Origin: Gemmatimonadota bacterium | Lineage (GTDB): Bacteria; Gemmatimonadota; Gemmatimonadetes; Longimicrobiales; Gaopeijiaceae | Reading direction: 5' to 3' | Assembly (NCBI GenBank): GCA_029262115.1 | Contig: JAJCZZ010000085.1 | Location: 19,792-83,791, forward strand | Length of the DNA: 64,000 nucleotides | Part shown: piece after piece, positions 23,601-33,569 of the stretch | Position numbering within the stretch: position 1 is the first letter of the stretch | Layout: each line of letters begins with the position of its first letter | Position numbers and translations under genes: made by a program | Notes under the pieces: model-generated | What the model was told of the DNA's origin: nothing | Database searches by the model: none | The model's input: only the letters and a program-made list of their open reading frames with translations

Positions 23601-23923
23601 GATCGCCCATCGATCTCGGGTGGCCGCTGCACGTCGCCGTCGAGCCGCACCTGTCCCGGCTGCTCCGGGCCGTCGGCGCGAAGGTCACGGGCGATACCGC
23701 GTGGTTCGCGCGGTGTCCTGCCTCCTATGTCACTGCGTTCACCGAGCACATGCTCCAGCTCTATCTGTGGCTGGACGAGTGGGGCAAGTCTCCGGTCGAC
23801 TTGGGCGCGGGCTTCGACGACATCGACCCCCGGTATTGGCCTGCCATGGAGGCCCTGAAACGCGAGCTCCTGCGTATCGAGCGCGAGGAGATCGAGCGCA
23901 TCCGGTCCCAGTCCGACAAGTAG
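23510..23923 (+). CDS. T extension of the tail assembly chaperone (made as GT fusion)
   Basis: This -1 frame is open across the G-frame stop and adds about 137 residues to the first 145 of the G-type protein. The well-structured part is 'HVAVEPHLSRLLRAVGAKVT' through 'EWGKSPVDLGAGFDDIDPRY' to a helical 'LLRIEREEIERIRSQ' end. No good start with a ribosome site lies at its head, which also favours expression by frameshift. In lambda the GT fusion contacts tube subunits through T while G binds the tape measure. Confidence 0.8.
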   Translation, partial: LLLAVELGRRGADGDHNDHARCGRERCIAVGSPIDLGWPLHVAVEPHLSRLLRAVGAKVTGDTAWFARCPASYVTAFTEHMLQLYLWLDEWGKSPVDLGAGFDDIDPRYWPAMEALKRELLRIEREEIERIRSQSDK

Positions 23924-23933
23924 GAGGTCGACG

Positions 23934-25853
23934 ATGAGCGTTCGGAGCATCCAGCTCATCCTCGAGGCGCGCGATCGCGGCGCGACCAAGGGTATCCAGA
24001 ATGTCCGAGGCGAGACCCAAGGCCTCGGCACGGACCTGAAGTCGATGTCGTCCATCGCGGCGCGGGCGGTCGGTGTCCTCGGCGTCGCGTTCGGCGCCCG
24101 GGAAATCAGCGCGTTCTTCCTGGAGACCAACCGCGAGACCCAGCGTCTGAAGGCTCAGCTCAACACCTTCGACGGTGACCGCGCCACGGCCGTCTTTGAG
24201 GACATCGAGCAACTCGCCTCGAAGACGCCGTTCCAGATCGGCAACCTCACCGAGTCCTACGTCAAGCTGCGGGCGATCGGCATCAACCCAACGGAGCAGA
24301 TGATGATGTCCTTCGGCGACATCGCCGCGGGCATGAGCAAGGATATCGTGCAGTGGGCCGAGGCCGTCGCCGACGCGTCGACGGGCGAGTTCGAGCGTCT
24401 GAAAGAGTTCGGCATCAAGGCCTCGAGCCAGGGCGACCAGGTCGTCCTCAACTTCCGCGGCCAGAGCATCGCGGTGCGGAAGGAGTCGCAGGCCATCGTG
24501 GCCGCCCTCCAGGGCATCGGAGAGAGCGGGTTCGCCGGCGCGATGGAAGACCAGATGGACACCATCGACGGCGCGATCTCCAACACCTTCGACAACTTCG
24601 GAACGTTGGCGCGGCTGATCGGCGAGGGTGGCGGGGTCAACGATGGGATCAAGGACATGATCGGCGGCGTCCGCGATTTCACGGGCGAGCTGATCGCCAA
24701 CGGTGACCGGATCCAGGCGTGGGCGCGTTTCGCGCTGTCGTCCCTCGACTTCGTGAAGGAGGCCATCCTCCTGATCCCCCGGACGCTTAAGAACGAGGTG
24801 GAGGTCTGGGGCGCCTACTTGAACATCCCGTTCAACGCCATCGCCCAGATGGTCAACTTCGCCGCTGACAAGCTCAACGGGTTCATCGAGCAGGCGAACA
24901 CGCTCCCGTTCATCGACATCGACTTCCGTTTCGGCTCAGTGCCATTCGTCGAGTGGGAGCACCTGATGCCCGCCGTGGCCGACACGATCAAGGGCGAACT
25001 GGCTGACATCCGGGAGGGTGTGGGGGCGACCACGTCCGCCTTCGATGTGATGGTCGCTCGGTCTCTGGACGCTCACAACACCGCAGCCGGTCGATCCGCC
25101 AAGGGCTCCGGGAAGACAGGTCTCGGCGGAGGGACGACCCCGATCGCCGGGATGGGGATCGCTGGCGTGGCGGGCGGTGGAGCGCTGAGCGCTGCCAACC
25201 TCGGTCGAGGCTCGTTCATCCCCGAGAACGTGGTGACGAGCGGGATCGCTCCGGGCATGGCCGCAGTGATCGCGCAGACGCGGACCTATGAGGAATCGAT
25301 GGCGCGGATGGCGGCGGCGACGGAGGCCATGGCTTCTTCGGTATCGCAGTCGATCGACTCCGGCGTGGTCACCGTCTTTCAGTCGCTGGGACCTGCGATC
25401 CTCGCCGGGCTCTCGGACTTCCAGGGGGGGGTGGGTCAGATCGGTGGCGCGCTGTCTGGAGTACTCGGCGACATGATGATCAACGCCGGCACGACGATCG
25501 TCATGACGAGCCAGGCCTTTGCGGCGTTCAAGGCGAGCCTGATCAGCCTGGTGCCGGGCGGCGGGATCGCGGCCGGTGTAGCGCTCATTGCCGCCGGTGG
25601 TCTGATGAAGTCGGCCACCAGCTCGTTTCTTTCCAGCCCGACCGGTGGCTCCGGCTTCTCCTCAGGCGGCTCCCTCAGTGGTGGCGGCTTCCGTGACCTG
25701 ACCCGCCGGCAGGAGAGCCAGGGCACGCTCGAGGTGCACTTCCCTGCAGGCCCTCAGCTGTATGACGCGTCGGACCTGCAGCAGCGCGAGGCCATCGTGC
25801 GGATGCTGAAGAGCATCGCTGGCGGTCGCGAGCTGAAGGTGGTAGTGGGCTGA
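23934..25853 (+). CDS. Tail tape measure protein
   Basis: The 639-aa product has the standard makeup: an N-terminal part with 'SIQLILEARDRGATKGIQNV', a helical region with 'ASKTPFQIGNLTESYVKLRA' and 'GEFERLKEFGIKAS' seen in phage tape-measure families, Gly-rich linkers, and a hydrophobic C-terminal segment (PGGGIAAGVALIAAGGLMKS). It lies directly after the chaperone pair. At roughly 1.5 angstrom per residue, a 639-residue ruler would set a tail near 95 nm; this is an estimate from the general rule. Confidence 0.88.
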   Translation: MSVRSIQLILEARDRGATKGIQNVRGETQGLGTDLKSMSSIAARAVGVLGVAFGAREISAFFLETNRETQRLKAQLNTFDGDRATAVFEDIEQLASKTPFQIGNLTESYVKLRAIGINPTEQMMMSFGDIAAGMSKDIVQWAEAVADASTGEFERLKEFGIKASSQGDQVVLNFRGQSIAVRKESQAIVAALQGIGESGFAGAMEDQMDTIDGAISNTFDNFGTLARLIGEGGGVNDGIKDMIGGVRDFTGELIANGDRIQAWARFALSSLDFVKEAILLIPRTLKNEVEVWGAYLNIPFNAIAQMVNFAADKLNGFIEQANTLPFIDIDFRFGSVPFVEWEHLMPAVADTIKGELADIREGVGATTSAFDVMVARSLDAHNTAAGRSAKGSGKTGLGGGTTPIAGMGIAGVAGGGALSAANLGRGSFIPENVVTSGIAPGMAAVIAQTRTYEESMARMAAATEAMASSVSQSIDSGVVTVFQSLGPAILAGLSDFQGGVGQIGGALSGVLGDMMINAGTTIVMTSQAFAAFKASLISLVPGGGIAAGVALIAAGGLMKSATSSFLSSPTGGSGFSSGGSLSGGGFRDLTRRQESQGTLEVHFPAGPQLYDASDLQQREAIVRMLKSIAGGRELKVVVG

Positions 25854-26278
25854 TGCGCCTCCAGTCGATCAGCTGGCCGTCCGGCACGTGGGCGAACACG
25901 GCGCTCTTCGAGTTTCCGATGAACGCTCCGAACCCTCGACCGACCTGGGTGGGTGAGCGCGCGACCGCGTCGTCGGGCGTGATCGACACCTGGGAGGAGG
26001 GCAGCTACGAGGACCTGGAGGGTGAGTTCCTGCACATCCCCGCCCAGGACCAGGCGGGGATCGCGACGGGGTACCACGGCGCCGCAGGGCTGAAGGCGTT
26101 CTACCTCTACGCGATGGGCGGCGGCCAATTCCGCTTCCGTGTGGATGCGGACGATGCGGGCACTGAGCATCTCTGCCAGCTCGTCGAGGGCACGCTCGAG
26201 CGCGAGGGTCGCAAGCAGCAGAGCTACCGACTTCGGTTCCACCTCCGCGACGTCGATGGCACGGAGTTCGTGATCTGA
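25853..26278 (+). CDS. Distal tail protein-like
   Basis: The 141-aa product overlaps the tape-measure stop (TGATG). It begins MRLQSISWPSGTWANTALFE and has beta-strand patterns throughout, including a short C-terminal 'RFHLRDVDGTEF'. A small beta protein between tape measure and a giant tip protein usually forms the distal tail ring joining tube and tip. Assigned by position and fold-like pattern. Confidence 0.6.
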   Translation: MRLQSISWPSGTWANTALFEFPMNAPNPRPTWVGERATASSGVIDTWEEGSYEDLEGEFLHIPAQDQAGIATGYHGAAGLKAFYLYAMGGGQFRFRVDADDAGTEHLCQLVEGTLEREGRKQQSYRLRFHLRDVDGTEFVI

Positions 26279-29200
26279 TGTCGGCGATCGCTGAGACACG
26301 CCGGTACGAGCTGAGGCTCTACGCGCCGAAGAGCGTCGACGCGACCGAGACCCAAGTACTCGCTCAGCTCGAGGACGCGGGCGAGACGTTCGTCGTCACA
26401 ACCGACCCGAGCGACGCGCGGCCGTACCTCGAGCGCCCCACCCTGGTCGGTGGCCAGATCCAAGAGCCGGAGCGGCGGGTGGAGGTGGGCTCGAGCACGG
26501 TCCGGATCCTGGATGCGCGCGTCGCGGGCAACCTCGACCGGTGGGTCACACGCTTCCTCGGCGCCGGCGCTGGCACGAACCAGCTCCTGGGCCTGAAGGC
26601 GCAGCTGCGCGAGTGGGACGGGGCGGCGTGGTCGACCGTCTACACCCGTCGGGTGAGTGGTGCACGGATGCAGGGCACGAAGCTGTGGCTGGAGCTGGAG
26701 CTCCGGGACATGGTCGACGATTTGGACGTCGCAGTCTTCACCGGCCGGCCACACGCATCGATCGACTACGCCGCGCGCGGCTCCCTGCTCCCGGCTGGCC
26801 TGGTAGACTCGTGGTCGGATCTCCCGACGGTCGCCCCGCTCCGTGGCACGGTGAAGGGGAGCCAGGTCCGGATCGACCGCGGCCTCGTCGACGAGGGTCG
26901 CGATGTGGTGATCCAGGCGCTGCGCGATGCGACTGCCGATACCGCGGTACTCGATGACGGCTTCCTCGTGCTCTTCCGGCCGGAGTACTGCCCGGGAGCG
27001 CGCGTCGTGATGACGATCGTCGCGAGCCCGGCCGCGCCGGGCCGCGTCGGCGAGACCGGCGAGTTCTGGGTGGCCCGCACGATCGGCGTTCCGGGCGCGT
27101 TCACGACCCCCGGCCTCGACTCGATCCGCTCGGCGTACACGGTGGAGGTCGACGAGAAAAAGCGGCAGCGCGTGACGGCGCTCGGCTTCACGTCCGTGCC
27201 CGCTGCCGACCCCGCCTACCTCGCGCCCCCGGCGGACGATGACGTGGTCGACGTCCATGTGGTCGGTACGGGCCCCGCGACGGAGATCGACCCGCTGCTG
27301 ATCGGTCCGGTGCATCCGGCTCGCCTCACGGAGGATTTGGTGGCGGGTCGGTTCGGGTCGCTCATCGTGGACCCGGTGGATGGGACGGTCGGCGATCCCA
27401 TTGCCTCGTTCGGCGCGGATACCGCGGCGTTCACCGCGCTCAAGGGCGATGCCTCGTTCGGTGATCTGTACATCGTGGCCACGTCGACCGAGGAGCTCCG
27501 CGAGCTGGTCGAAAAGCGCGTCAACCTGGCGCACGGCCTGGCGTACCGGATCGATGAACTCGCGCAGTACGTCCCGCTCGACTATCGCCTGACTTCCGCT
27601 GCGGTGGCCGGCCTGCAGGAGATCACCGACACCGATGTTGTCGCCGACGATACGGCCGCGCTGGAGTGGGACGATCAGGAGGACGGCGCGATCACTCGCG
27701 TGGTGATCAAGCACCGGACGAACGTGATGCACGCGGCGCTCGGCTACTTCCTCGACGAGATCGAGGGCGTGCCGGAGTGGCCCGCCGTGCGCTTCTTCGA
27801 GACGGAGCATGAGCGTGTTGAGGTGCTGCGCCGCTTCGGCCAGCTCTCGGACAACTCGATCGAGGTCGACGCCATCGGCATCCGCGATGTCGCGCCCGGT
27901 GTCCGGCCCGAGGCATCGGCGCGGGTGCAGGGTCAGCTCAATCGCATTGTCGGACAGTTCCGCAGCCCCTTCGGCTCCGGACGTCGGCACATCACGCTGA
28001 AGTGCCGGCGGACGGCCGTAGTGGAGAGCTGCCGCGAGGGCGACCTGCGGAAGATCACGTACTCTGCGGTGCCCGATCCCGCCACGAACCGCCGCGGTGG
28101 GCCGCGCCTCGGGCGCTGCGTGCAGCGCACGCCGATGGGTCAGCACATCCGCCTGCGCTTCCTGGATCTCGGCTCCGACGTCGTGGCGAACCCGCCGGCC
28201 GTTGGGGTGGTGGCCATCAACGCCACAGACGGCGAGCACGCCATCGATGTGCCGATCACGCTGAACGCGGCCGACGAGCCGGCGGTGGCCGAGTACATCG
28301 TCACCGACACCACCGTGGGCGTGCGGCCCGACGCGGATGACCCGGGCTGGGTGCGGGCGGGCCGCCTCACCGCGGACGGCACGGCCGTCGTCCGACCTGC
28401 GCCGGCGGGGAAGCGGATCTGGCCGCGGGCGTGGACGGAGCCCGACGAGACCAGCACGCCAAAGATCGCGTCGGGCTACGTCTACCCCGCGGCCGAGTAC
28501 ATCGACACCACGGCCATCCCCGCGCCCACGGCCCTGACCCTGACGGCCGTCGGCCGGACGATCGTGGCTACGTGGACGGCGGCGCGCGCCGACCTGGGCG
28601 TCATGCCGATCCTGGGCCCCGACCCTGGCCCGGCCATCGACTTCCGCCGCGAGGCGCTGCCGGGCGGGACGACCCGGTTCGTGTTCGACGATCTGCCCGC
28701 GGGCACGTTCGTGGCCGGGGTGAAGCACGTGGACGGCCACGGCGGCGAGTCGACCGACCTGACGGCCTCGGTGGCCACCGGCGCGGCCGACCAGCTGGTG
28801 GCGCCGCGCCGGCTCCAGATCCGACAGGGCGGCACGTCGCTGATCCGCGAGCAGAGCGTCCCGGGCGAGAAGGCCATCGGCTACGGGCTGTGGGTCTCGT
28901 TCCACCCGGCCGAGCCGCTCGCCCGCCACCGGGTCCAGATCTCCAAGGAATCGGACTTCAGCACCCTCGAGAACGAGCGCCTGCTCGACCCCGGCGTGGC
29001 GCGCACGCCGATGATGGTTGAGCGGGACGCCGTCCGGGATCTCCGCTACGTCCGGATCCGGGCCGAGCGGCGAGGCTTCGTCGACAGCGCGTATAGCGAC
29101 GTCGTCTCGGCGCTCCCGGTGGAGCTGCTCGCCACGCCCGGGCCCGACCTGTTTCCTGGGGGCTATGCCGAGCTCGTGCGCCGTCGGGACTTGGGGGTGG

Positions 29201-32058
29201 AGCTCCACATGGGTGACGGCGGGGACGGCGACACCGACCGAATCTACTACGCCTATGAGCTGGATCCGGCGGACGAGAGCGTGTGGCCGGCGGTGGACGA
29301 GAATTCGGACTACGTCGAAGCCGGGGACTTCCCGTACATAGAGGTCCTGACCGACGGCGCCGGCGACCCGGTCCAGCTGGGCACCTCGGAGGTCGGCCTG
29401 CTGCGCGCCCGGTGCTGGAACCGCGTGGCGGGCTTCGGCCAGGAGATCCTCGACAAGCTCCCGGCCGTGTTCGCCGAGGTGGCCATCGGCGTCGAGCTGC
29501 AGCCACTCGAGTGGGACGACACGACGGCGCGCTGGAAGATTGTCTGGGGCCCGGCAGTCACCCACATCGAGTTCTGGAACCGCCTCTACGTGGTCGACAC
29601 CCTGCCGGCGAGCGGGGCTGCCCGGGCTCGCTTCACCGAGCCGGCCGACGACGCGGTGGACTTCGACCAGGTCATCTTCCCTGGGGACAACAACGACATC
29701 TTGGAGGTGTCGATCCCCACCGGGAAGCGGCTCCGGTTCCTCACGCTGCGGCCCCGGCTCTCGACCGGCGCGAAGGGCTCCGGCTTCCACTTCCCGCTCT
29801 ACCCGACGCAGTCGGCTGCCGACGCCATCCACTCGGCCGAGGCAAAGGTCGTCGGGCACTCCGGCGCGGTGCACATCCCCGTGACGGCCGACCCGCGCGT
29901 GCGTTCGATCGCCTGCGCGTACAACGTCGGTCCGGAGGACTCGGTGGAGGCGCCGGACCCCGCGGCCGCGGAGCTGCGGAATGGGGCGGGCGTGACGGGC
30001 GTCTTCGTCCAGCCCATCAGCGGCTCGGACACCTTCGTGCTGCCCGCCGGGACGGTGCCCGACGGCCAGGCGGTGGCCGGCGTGGTCATCGGCTATCTGG
30101 CCGTCGGCGGCGTGGGCGAAGCGGGCCACCGCGACGACCACGGCGAGCCTCTCACGTTCGGGCCGGCGGCGCGGGAGAAGCCGCTGGTGAAGTGGACGGC
30201 GCCGGACCACAGCGACAGCGACCCCGAGACCGGCATCATCTCGGCCGTGCTGAGCGATCCAGGTGGATATATCACCGAGGTCGTGGGCTTCACGAAGACG
30301 GGCGAGGGCCCATGGGGCGCCGAGGAGCCCATCTCCGTCGCTCCGGTCAGCGGCCAGCGCTACTACCACGAGGTCACGAAGCAGCGGAACCACCAGTCGA
30401 GCGGGAACCTCCTGGCTCGTGGGACCGGTCCGGGCGGAGAGCCGATCGAGGTCCCGCTGATCGTGGGCGGCTTCGACTCTGGGCTCGAGCCTAACGCCAA
30501 GTTCTTCCACTTCTTCGATGAGGACGCCGCCACCATGACCGGCGTCTTCCTATGCGACCCCGACTGCTTCGGCGGTGGGGTGAAGTTCATCGCCCGGAAG
30601 AACGCGGCGATCCTCGAGGCCGAGGTCGACGCCGTGGCCACCACCTCGCCGGCGGCCGGCCTCCACCTGGTCCCTACGGACCTAGGCACGATGGAGTCGG
30701 GCCTCCAGCCTGGGGATCTGGTGAACGTCGCCTGGAAGGGCGCGGCAGAGGACGGGACCCTCCAGGCAGAGATGGGCTACGTGACCATCCCGTTCAGCAC
30801 CATTCAGGCGATGCTGTACCTCGATTCCGTCGACGAGGATCGGTCGGCCGGTACGGTCACGCTCGGCTGGATCACCAAGGACGATGGGGGCCAGGCGGAC
30901 GACCTGTACCTGCGCGGCCGTGAAGGGGCTGCTGGCTTCCCGGTCACCTGGGGAGCCGCGGTCGCCTCGCCGCCCCTCGCCGGCGTCGCCTACCTCCAGG
31001 AGCTGGACCTGCTCGCGAGCCAGTGGGGCTCCCAGGGCGAGGCGCTGCTCGAGCAGACCCACCGCGGCCGTCTTCGCGAGCAGACCCTGGCGAGCCCGAT
31101 CTTCCACGTCGGCGATCAACCGCGGGTGTACGGAGCGCGCTTGATTCTGGATCGTGAAAGCGGGGAGCTGACCGCGCAGGGGTCGGTGTTCTTTGGCACG
31201 GCCTACGTGAAGCTGCTGGTCACCACCAATGGCGTGGCGCCGACGCTGGCGAACTGCCGCCTGGAGGATCCGGTCGACATCCCCAGCACCTCCGCGCAGT
31301 TCACCCCGGCCGACCTCCTGGCGGATCTGGGGTCCGCCGTGCTGGCCACCGCGACGCCGGGGCAGCTCGCCCAGCTCCTCGTGCTCCCCTTTGACGTCGA
31401 CGACAACGAGGGCCCCCCGTTCCGTGACGAGCAAGTCTTCGAGGCTCCTGCGCAGCTCGACGTCGACGTATCGCAGAACACGACGAACTACTCCATCACC
31501 GCCACCCTGACCCGCGACGGCGTGGGCATCGGACACATCGAGTACAAGGATAAGGGTGACGTCGGCTGGAGCTCGGACTTCGACGCAGACGCGGCCGACG
31601 AGTCCACGGAGTCGGCTACCCGTGCGCGGCCGGCAGCTGGAGCCGAGCCGACCTGGATCGAGTTCCGCGGTGTCGAGAACGGCGAGGTCGTCGCGGGCGT
31701 CGAGCGCGTCGACATCCCGAGTCAGCTGGCGCAGCAGCCTGTGTCGCTCCAGGGATTCTCGGCCGTGATCGATGACGACGGCACGGACGTCACGTTCGAC
31801 TGGGAGTGGCAGCCGGGCCCGGGCGTGGTCGATTCCGAGCACAAGCTCGAGGCCGTCCTCCGGGAAGACGATGGCACAGTGATCACGACGCAGACCGAGG
31901 GAAGCCCCGCGTCCACCACCACCGACAGTTACACCGACACCGGCGCAGGCGACGGAATCGCGAATCGGTACATGGTGGAAGCGCGCCTGAAAGACGACGT
32001 CAGCGGCGGCGTGCTCGACATGCGGACCGTCGAGGTCTGGAGCTCGGGGAGCATCTGA
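26278..32058 (+). CDS. Tail-tip/host-specificity (J-like) protein
   Basis: The 1926-aa protein is the largest of the phage. The N-terminal third (to about 620) is alpha-beta with Trp-rich strands ('RRVSGARMQGTKLWLELELR') as in tip attachment proteins. After about 745 come repeated beta modules resembling fibronectin-type-III domains ('PAPTALTLTAVGRTIVATWT', 'VGIELQP-type strands', 'ITEVVGFTKTG'), ending with further beta sandwiches. Such proteins close the tail tip and bind the receptor. A long open frame on the opposite strand (26224-30510) is a shadow of high GC content. The ATG overlaps the preceding stop. Confidence 0.78.
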   Translation: MSAIAETRRYELRLYAPKSVDATETQVLAQLEDAGETFVVTTDPSDARPYLERPTLVGGQIQEPERRVEVGSSTVRILDARVAGNLDRWVTRFLGAGAGTNQLLGLKAQLREWDGAAWSTVYTRRVSGARMQGTKLWLELELRDMVDDLDVAVFTGRPHASIDYAARGSLLPAGLVDSWSDLPTVAPLRGTVKGSQVRIDRGLVDEGRDVVIQALRDATADTAVLDDGFLVLFRPEYCPGARVVMTIVASPAAPGRVGETGEFWVARTIGVPGAFTTPGLDSIRSAYTVEVDEKKRQRVTALGFTSVPAADPAYLAPPADDDVVDVHVVGTGPATEIDPLLIGPVHPARLTEDLVAGRFGSLIVDPVDGTVGDPIASFGADTAAFTALKGDASFGDLYIVATSTEELRELVEKRVNLAHGLAYRIDELAQYVPLDYRLTSAAVAGLQEITDTDVVADDTAALEWDDQEDGAITRVVIKHRTNVMHAALGYFLDEIEGVPEWPAVRFFETEHERVEVLRRFGQLSDNSIEVDAIGIRDVAPGVRPEASARVQGQLNRIVGQFRSPFGSGRRHITLKCRRTAVVESCREGDLRKITYSAVPDPATNRRGGPRLGRCVQRTPMGQHIRLRFLDLGSDVVANPPAVGVVAINATDGEHAIDVPITLNAADEPAVAEYIVTDTTVGVRPDADDPGWVRAGRLTADGTAVVRPAPAGKRIWPRAWTEPDETSTPKIASGYVYPAAEYIDTTAIPAPTALTLTAVGRTIVATWTAARADLGVMPILGPDPGPAIDFRREALPGGTTRFVFDDLPAGTFVAGVKHVDGHGGESTDLTASVATGAADQLVAPRRLQIRQGGTSLIREQSVPGEKAIGYGLWVSFHPAEPLARHRVQISKESDFSTLENERLLDPGVARTPMMVERDAVRDLRYVRIRAERRGFVDSAYSDVVSALPVELLATPGPDLFPGGYAELVRRRDLGVELHMGDGGDGDTDRIYYAYELDPADESVWPAVDENSDYVEAGDFPYIEVLTDGAGDPVQLGTSEVGLLRARCWNRVAGFGQEILDKLPAVFAEVAIGVELQPLEWDDTTARWKIVWGPAVTHIEFWNRLYVVDTLPASGAARARFTEPADDAVDFDQVIFPGDNNDILEVSIPTGKRLRFLTLRPRLSTGAKGSGFHFPLYPTQSAADAIHSAEAKVVGHSGAVHIPVTADPRVRSIACAYNVGPEDSVEAPDPAAAELRNGAGVTGVFVQPISGSDTFVLPAGTVPDGQAVAGVVIGYLAVGGVGEAGHRDDHGEPLTFGPAAREKPLVKWTAPDHSDSDPETGIISAVLSDPGGYITEVVGFTKTGEGPWGAEEPISVAPVSGQRYYHEVTKQRNHQSSGNLLARGTGPGGEPIEVPLIVGGFDSGLEPNAKFFHFFDEDAATMTGVFLCDPDCFGGGVKFIARKNAAILEAEVDAVATTSPAAGLHLVPTDLGTMESGLQPGDLVNVAWKGAAEDGTLQAEMGYVTIPFSTIQAMLYLDSVDEDRSAGTVTLGWITKDDGGQADDLYLRGREGAAGFPVTWGAAVASPPLAGVAYLQELDLLASQWGSQGEALLEQTHRGRLREQTLASPIFHVGDQPRVYGARLILDRESGELTAQGSVFFGTAYVKLLVTTNGVAPTLANCRLEDPVDIPSTSAQFTPADLLADLGSAVLATATPGQLAQLLVLPFDVDDNEGPPFRDEQVFEAPAQLDVDVSQNTTNYSITATLTRDGVGIGHIEYKDKGDVGWSSDFDADAADESTESATRARPAAGAEPTWIEFRGVENGEVVAGVERVDIPSQLAQQPVSLQGFSAVIDDDGTDVTFDWEWQPGPGVVDSEHKLEAVLREDDGTVITTQTEGSPASTTTDSYTDTGAGDGIANRYMVEARLKDDVSGGVLDMRTVEVWSSGSI

Positions 32059-32624
32059 TGAAGCCACGCGGACAGACCGGACAGATTGAGCAGCCGTGCG
32101 CGCTCGGGTGCGGGATGGTGCACATCGCCGACCGACCCGAGAAGCCTCACCGCTGGACGGACCTGGGGTTCGACGAGTCAGGTGAGCATCTGGGCTTCGC
32201 GTGCCCGCGCCACGACATCCGGAAGCGGTGGGAGGTCTGGGACTCGTCGCGGAACCCCGCCCTCGAGGCGGCCGGGTACGAGGAGGCGCAACGTCTCGAG
32301 GCCGTCGCGGTGCGTGCCATGCGCTCCGAGGAGCGGGATCGGCTGGCGCGGGAGCGGCTGGAAGCCCGAGCGGTGAAGCGGGAGAAGATGCGGGCCAAGC
32401 TCGAGGCGCAGCGGGAGCGTGGGCGGGAGGCGGCCGAGAAGCACGGTCTGGAGCTGGACGCGGCGGCCGAGCGCGCTCGCCTGGCGGTCCGGATCCGGCA
32501 GCGGTTCGCCGGAGCCGTGGCGAAGTCGGGGGTCGTCACATTCGTCGCGGAGCGCTGGCCGGACAAGTCGGTGGCCGAGCAGCAGGCGCTGGTCGTTGAG
32601 GTGCTGTCGGGAGGTGGGTCGTGA
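32058..32624 (+). CDS. Coiled-coil tail-cluster protein with Cys/His N-terminus
   Basis: The 188-aa product overlaps the tip gene stop (TGATG). Residues about 14-53 include CALGCGMVH and CPRHD, a possible zinc knuckle. Residues about 75-150 form a long Glu/Arg/Lys-rich coiled coil (RLARERLEARAVKREKMRAK), and the end is a small globular piece. It may link tip and fibres. No family is recognised. Confidence 0.6.
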   Translation: MKPRGQTGQIEQPCALGCGMVHIADRPEKPHRWTDLGFDESGEHLGFACPRHDIRKRWEVWDSSRNPALEAAGYEEAQRLEAVAVRAMRSEERDRLARERLEARAVKREKMRAKLEAQRERGREAAEKHGLELDAAAERARLAVRIRQRFAGAVAKSGVVTFVAERWPDKSVAEQQALVVEVLSGGGS

Positions 32625-33028
32625 GCCGGACACACGCCGCGCCCGTGTTCGTCTCGCCCGCCGGCCAGGAGGGCGTTGGGGTTCGTTCAGTAGGCCTCTC
32701 AGATGCCTATTTCGTCGACCTCGACGGTGTCCTCCACGTCACAACGGATCCCAACGAGGCCACGCACTCTCTCGTGGAGAGCCCCGCCGGTCACTACGAG
32801 ATCGCGCCCTACCGATCGGACAGCACAATGATCCTCGGCGCGGGCCAGTCGCAGCTCGCGCCAGTACGCGTTCCGCCGGATCTCTTTCTGCAGTTTTGGC
32901 ATCCCGGACTGGTGGGCGTCGTGAAGCTCACCCGGTCTACTCCGGCGGGATTCATCGACGCGGACGGCCACCTCGCGACCGCCCCAGCCAACGCCGCTCG
33001 GCGGCACTTCTACGAGGACGGGAACTAG
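32621..33028 (+). CDS. Fibre-cluster protein ending in a TRxTPA module
   Basis: The 135-aa product starts at a GTG overlapping the preceding stop (GTGA). Its C-terminal 35 residues (KLTRSTPAGFIDADGHLATA, then ARRHFYEDGN) match the end of the protein at 33318-33569. They also resemble the 'TR.S.A.Y.D..G.I......PR.dhd' motif that phage tail proteins carry just before a lectin-like domain. The N-terminal 95 residues are unrelated to those of the second copy. Confidence 0.65.
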   Translation: MSRTHAAPVFVSPAGQEGVGVRSVGLSDAYFVDLDGVLHVTTDPNEATHSLVESPAGHYEIAPYRSDSTMILGAGQSQLAPVRVPPDLFLQFWHPGLVGVVKLTRSTPAGFIDADGHLATAPANAARRHFYEDGN

Positions 33029-33321
33029 TGCTCACCGTACCCTTCGCGACGACCTGCACCCTCGATATCGCGCTACGAGACCTAGCCGGCGACCCCGTGG
33101 CCGGTGCCGTTGTCACCCTCACGATCTCCGTCTGGGGCGGAGTTGACGTCATCGTCGACGCAGCGATGACCGACCTTGGGGCGGGGAACTACACCTACAC
33201 CATCGAGAGCGGCCTTCTGGCGCTCCGGAGTTCCCACTACCGAGCGGCCGTGACCGCGCAGGCGGGAGCCCACGACGCGTATGCCGAGATCAAGCTGTTC
33301 ACGGAGGTCGATGCAACATGA
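33028..33321 (+). CDS. Small Ig-like/carboxypeptidase-regulatory-like fibre protein
   Basis: The 97-aa product starts at a GTG overlapping the previous TAG stop. The sequence 'CTLDIALRDLAGDPVAGAVV' then 'TDLGAGNYTYTIESG' is the beta-sandwich pattern of bacterial Ig-like or carboxypeptidase-regulatory-like domains ('D..G.PV.GA.Vt', 'd.G.Y....'). Single domains of this kind occur on phage surfaces and bind carbohydrate or add stability. Confidence 0.6.
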   Translation: MLTVPFATTCTLDIALRDLAGDPVAGAVVTLTISVWGGVDVIVDAAMTDLGAGNYTYTIESGLLALRSSHYRAAVTAQAGAHDAYAEIKLFTEVDAT

Positions 33322-33569
33322 CGTCGTTTCAGCCCACCCGTGGAGTGCTAGAGCTCACCGCTTCCGTGGGGGTGCCCCTCACGATCTCCGCGACCATAAA
33401 CGCCGACAATCCGGATGCCTACATGTTCGTCCTGTACCCGCACCTCCAGTCGGGAGACTTGGTTCACACTCGCGGCACCCCCGCGGCCTACGTCGACTCT
33501 GAAGGCCAGATTCAGATGGAGGGTGCAGATGCTCCGCGTGCCTCACACTACCACGAGGATGGATCATGA
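33318..33569 (+). CDS. Fibre-cluster protein ending in a TRxTPA module, second copy
   Basis: The 83-aa product overlaps both neighbours (ATGA on each side). The C-terminal half (HTRGTPAAYVDSEGQIQMEG, then PRASHYHEDGS) is the typical module found before lectin-like tail domains. Its stop is followed at once by the start of a protein that begins with the usual continuation (GLLLEGGKTNL), so one ancestral polypeptide seems split here. Confidence 0.65.
   Translation: MTSFQPTRGVLELTASVGVPLTISATINADNPDAYMFVLYPHLQSGDLVHTRGTPAAYVDSEGQIQMEGADAPRASHYHEDGS

Noticed and set aside
29283..30494. 403-aa plus-strand frame within the tail-tip gene
   Set aside because: Out-of-frame, Arg/Gly/Pro-rich shadow inside a long intact gene.
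26224..30510. 1428-aa open frame on the minus strand
   Set aside because: It lies wholly opposite the tail-tip gene, which is in the late operon with overlapping starts and clear beta-domain character. The antisense frame is an Arg, His, Val-rich shadow caused by high GC at third positions.
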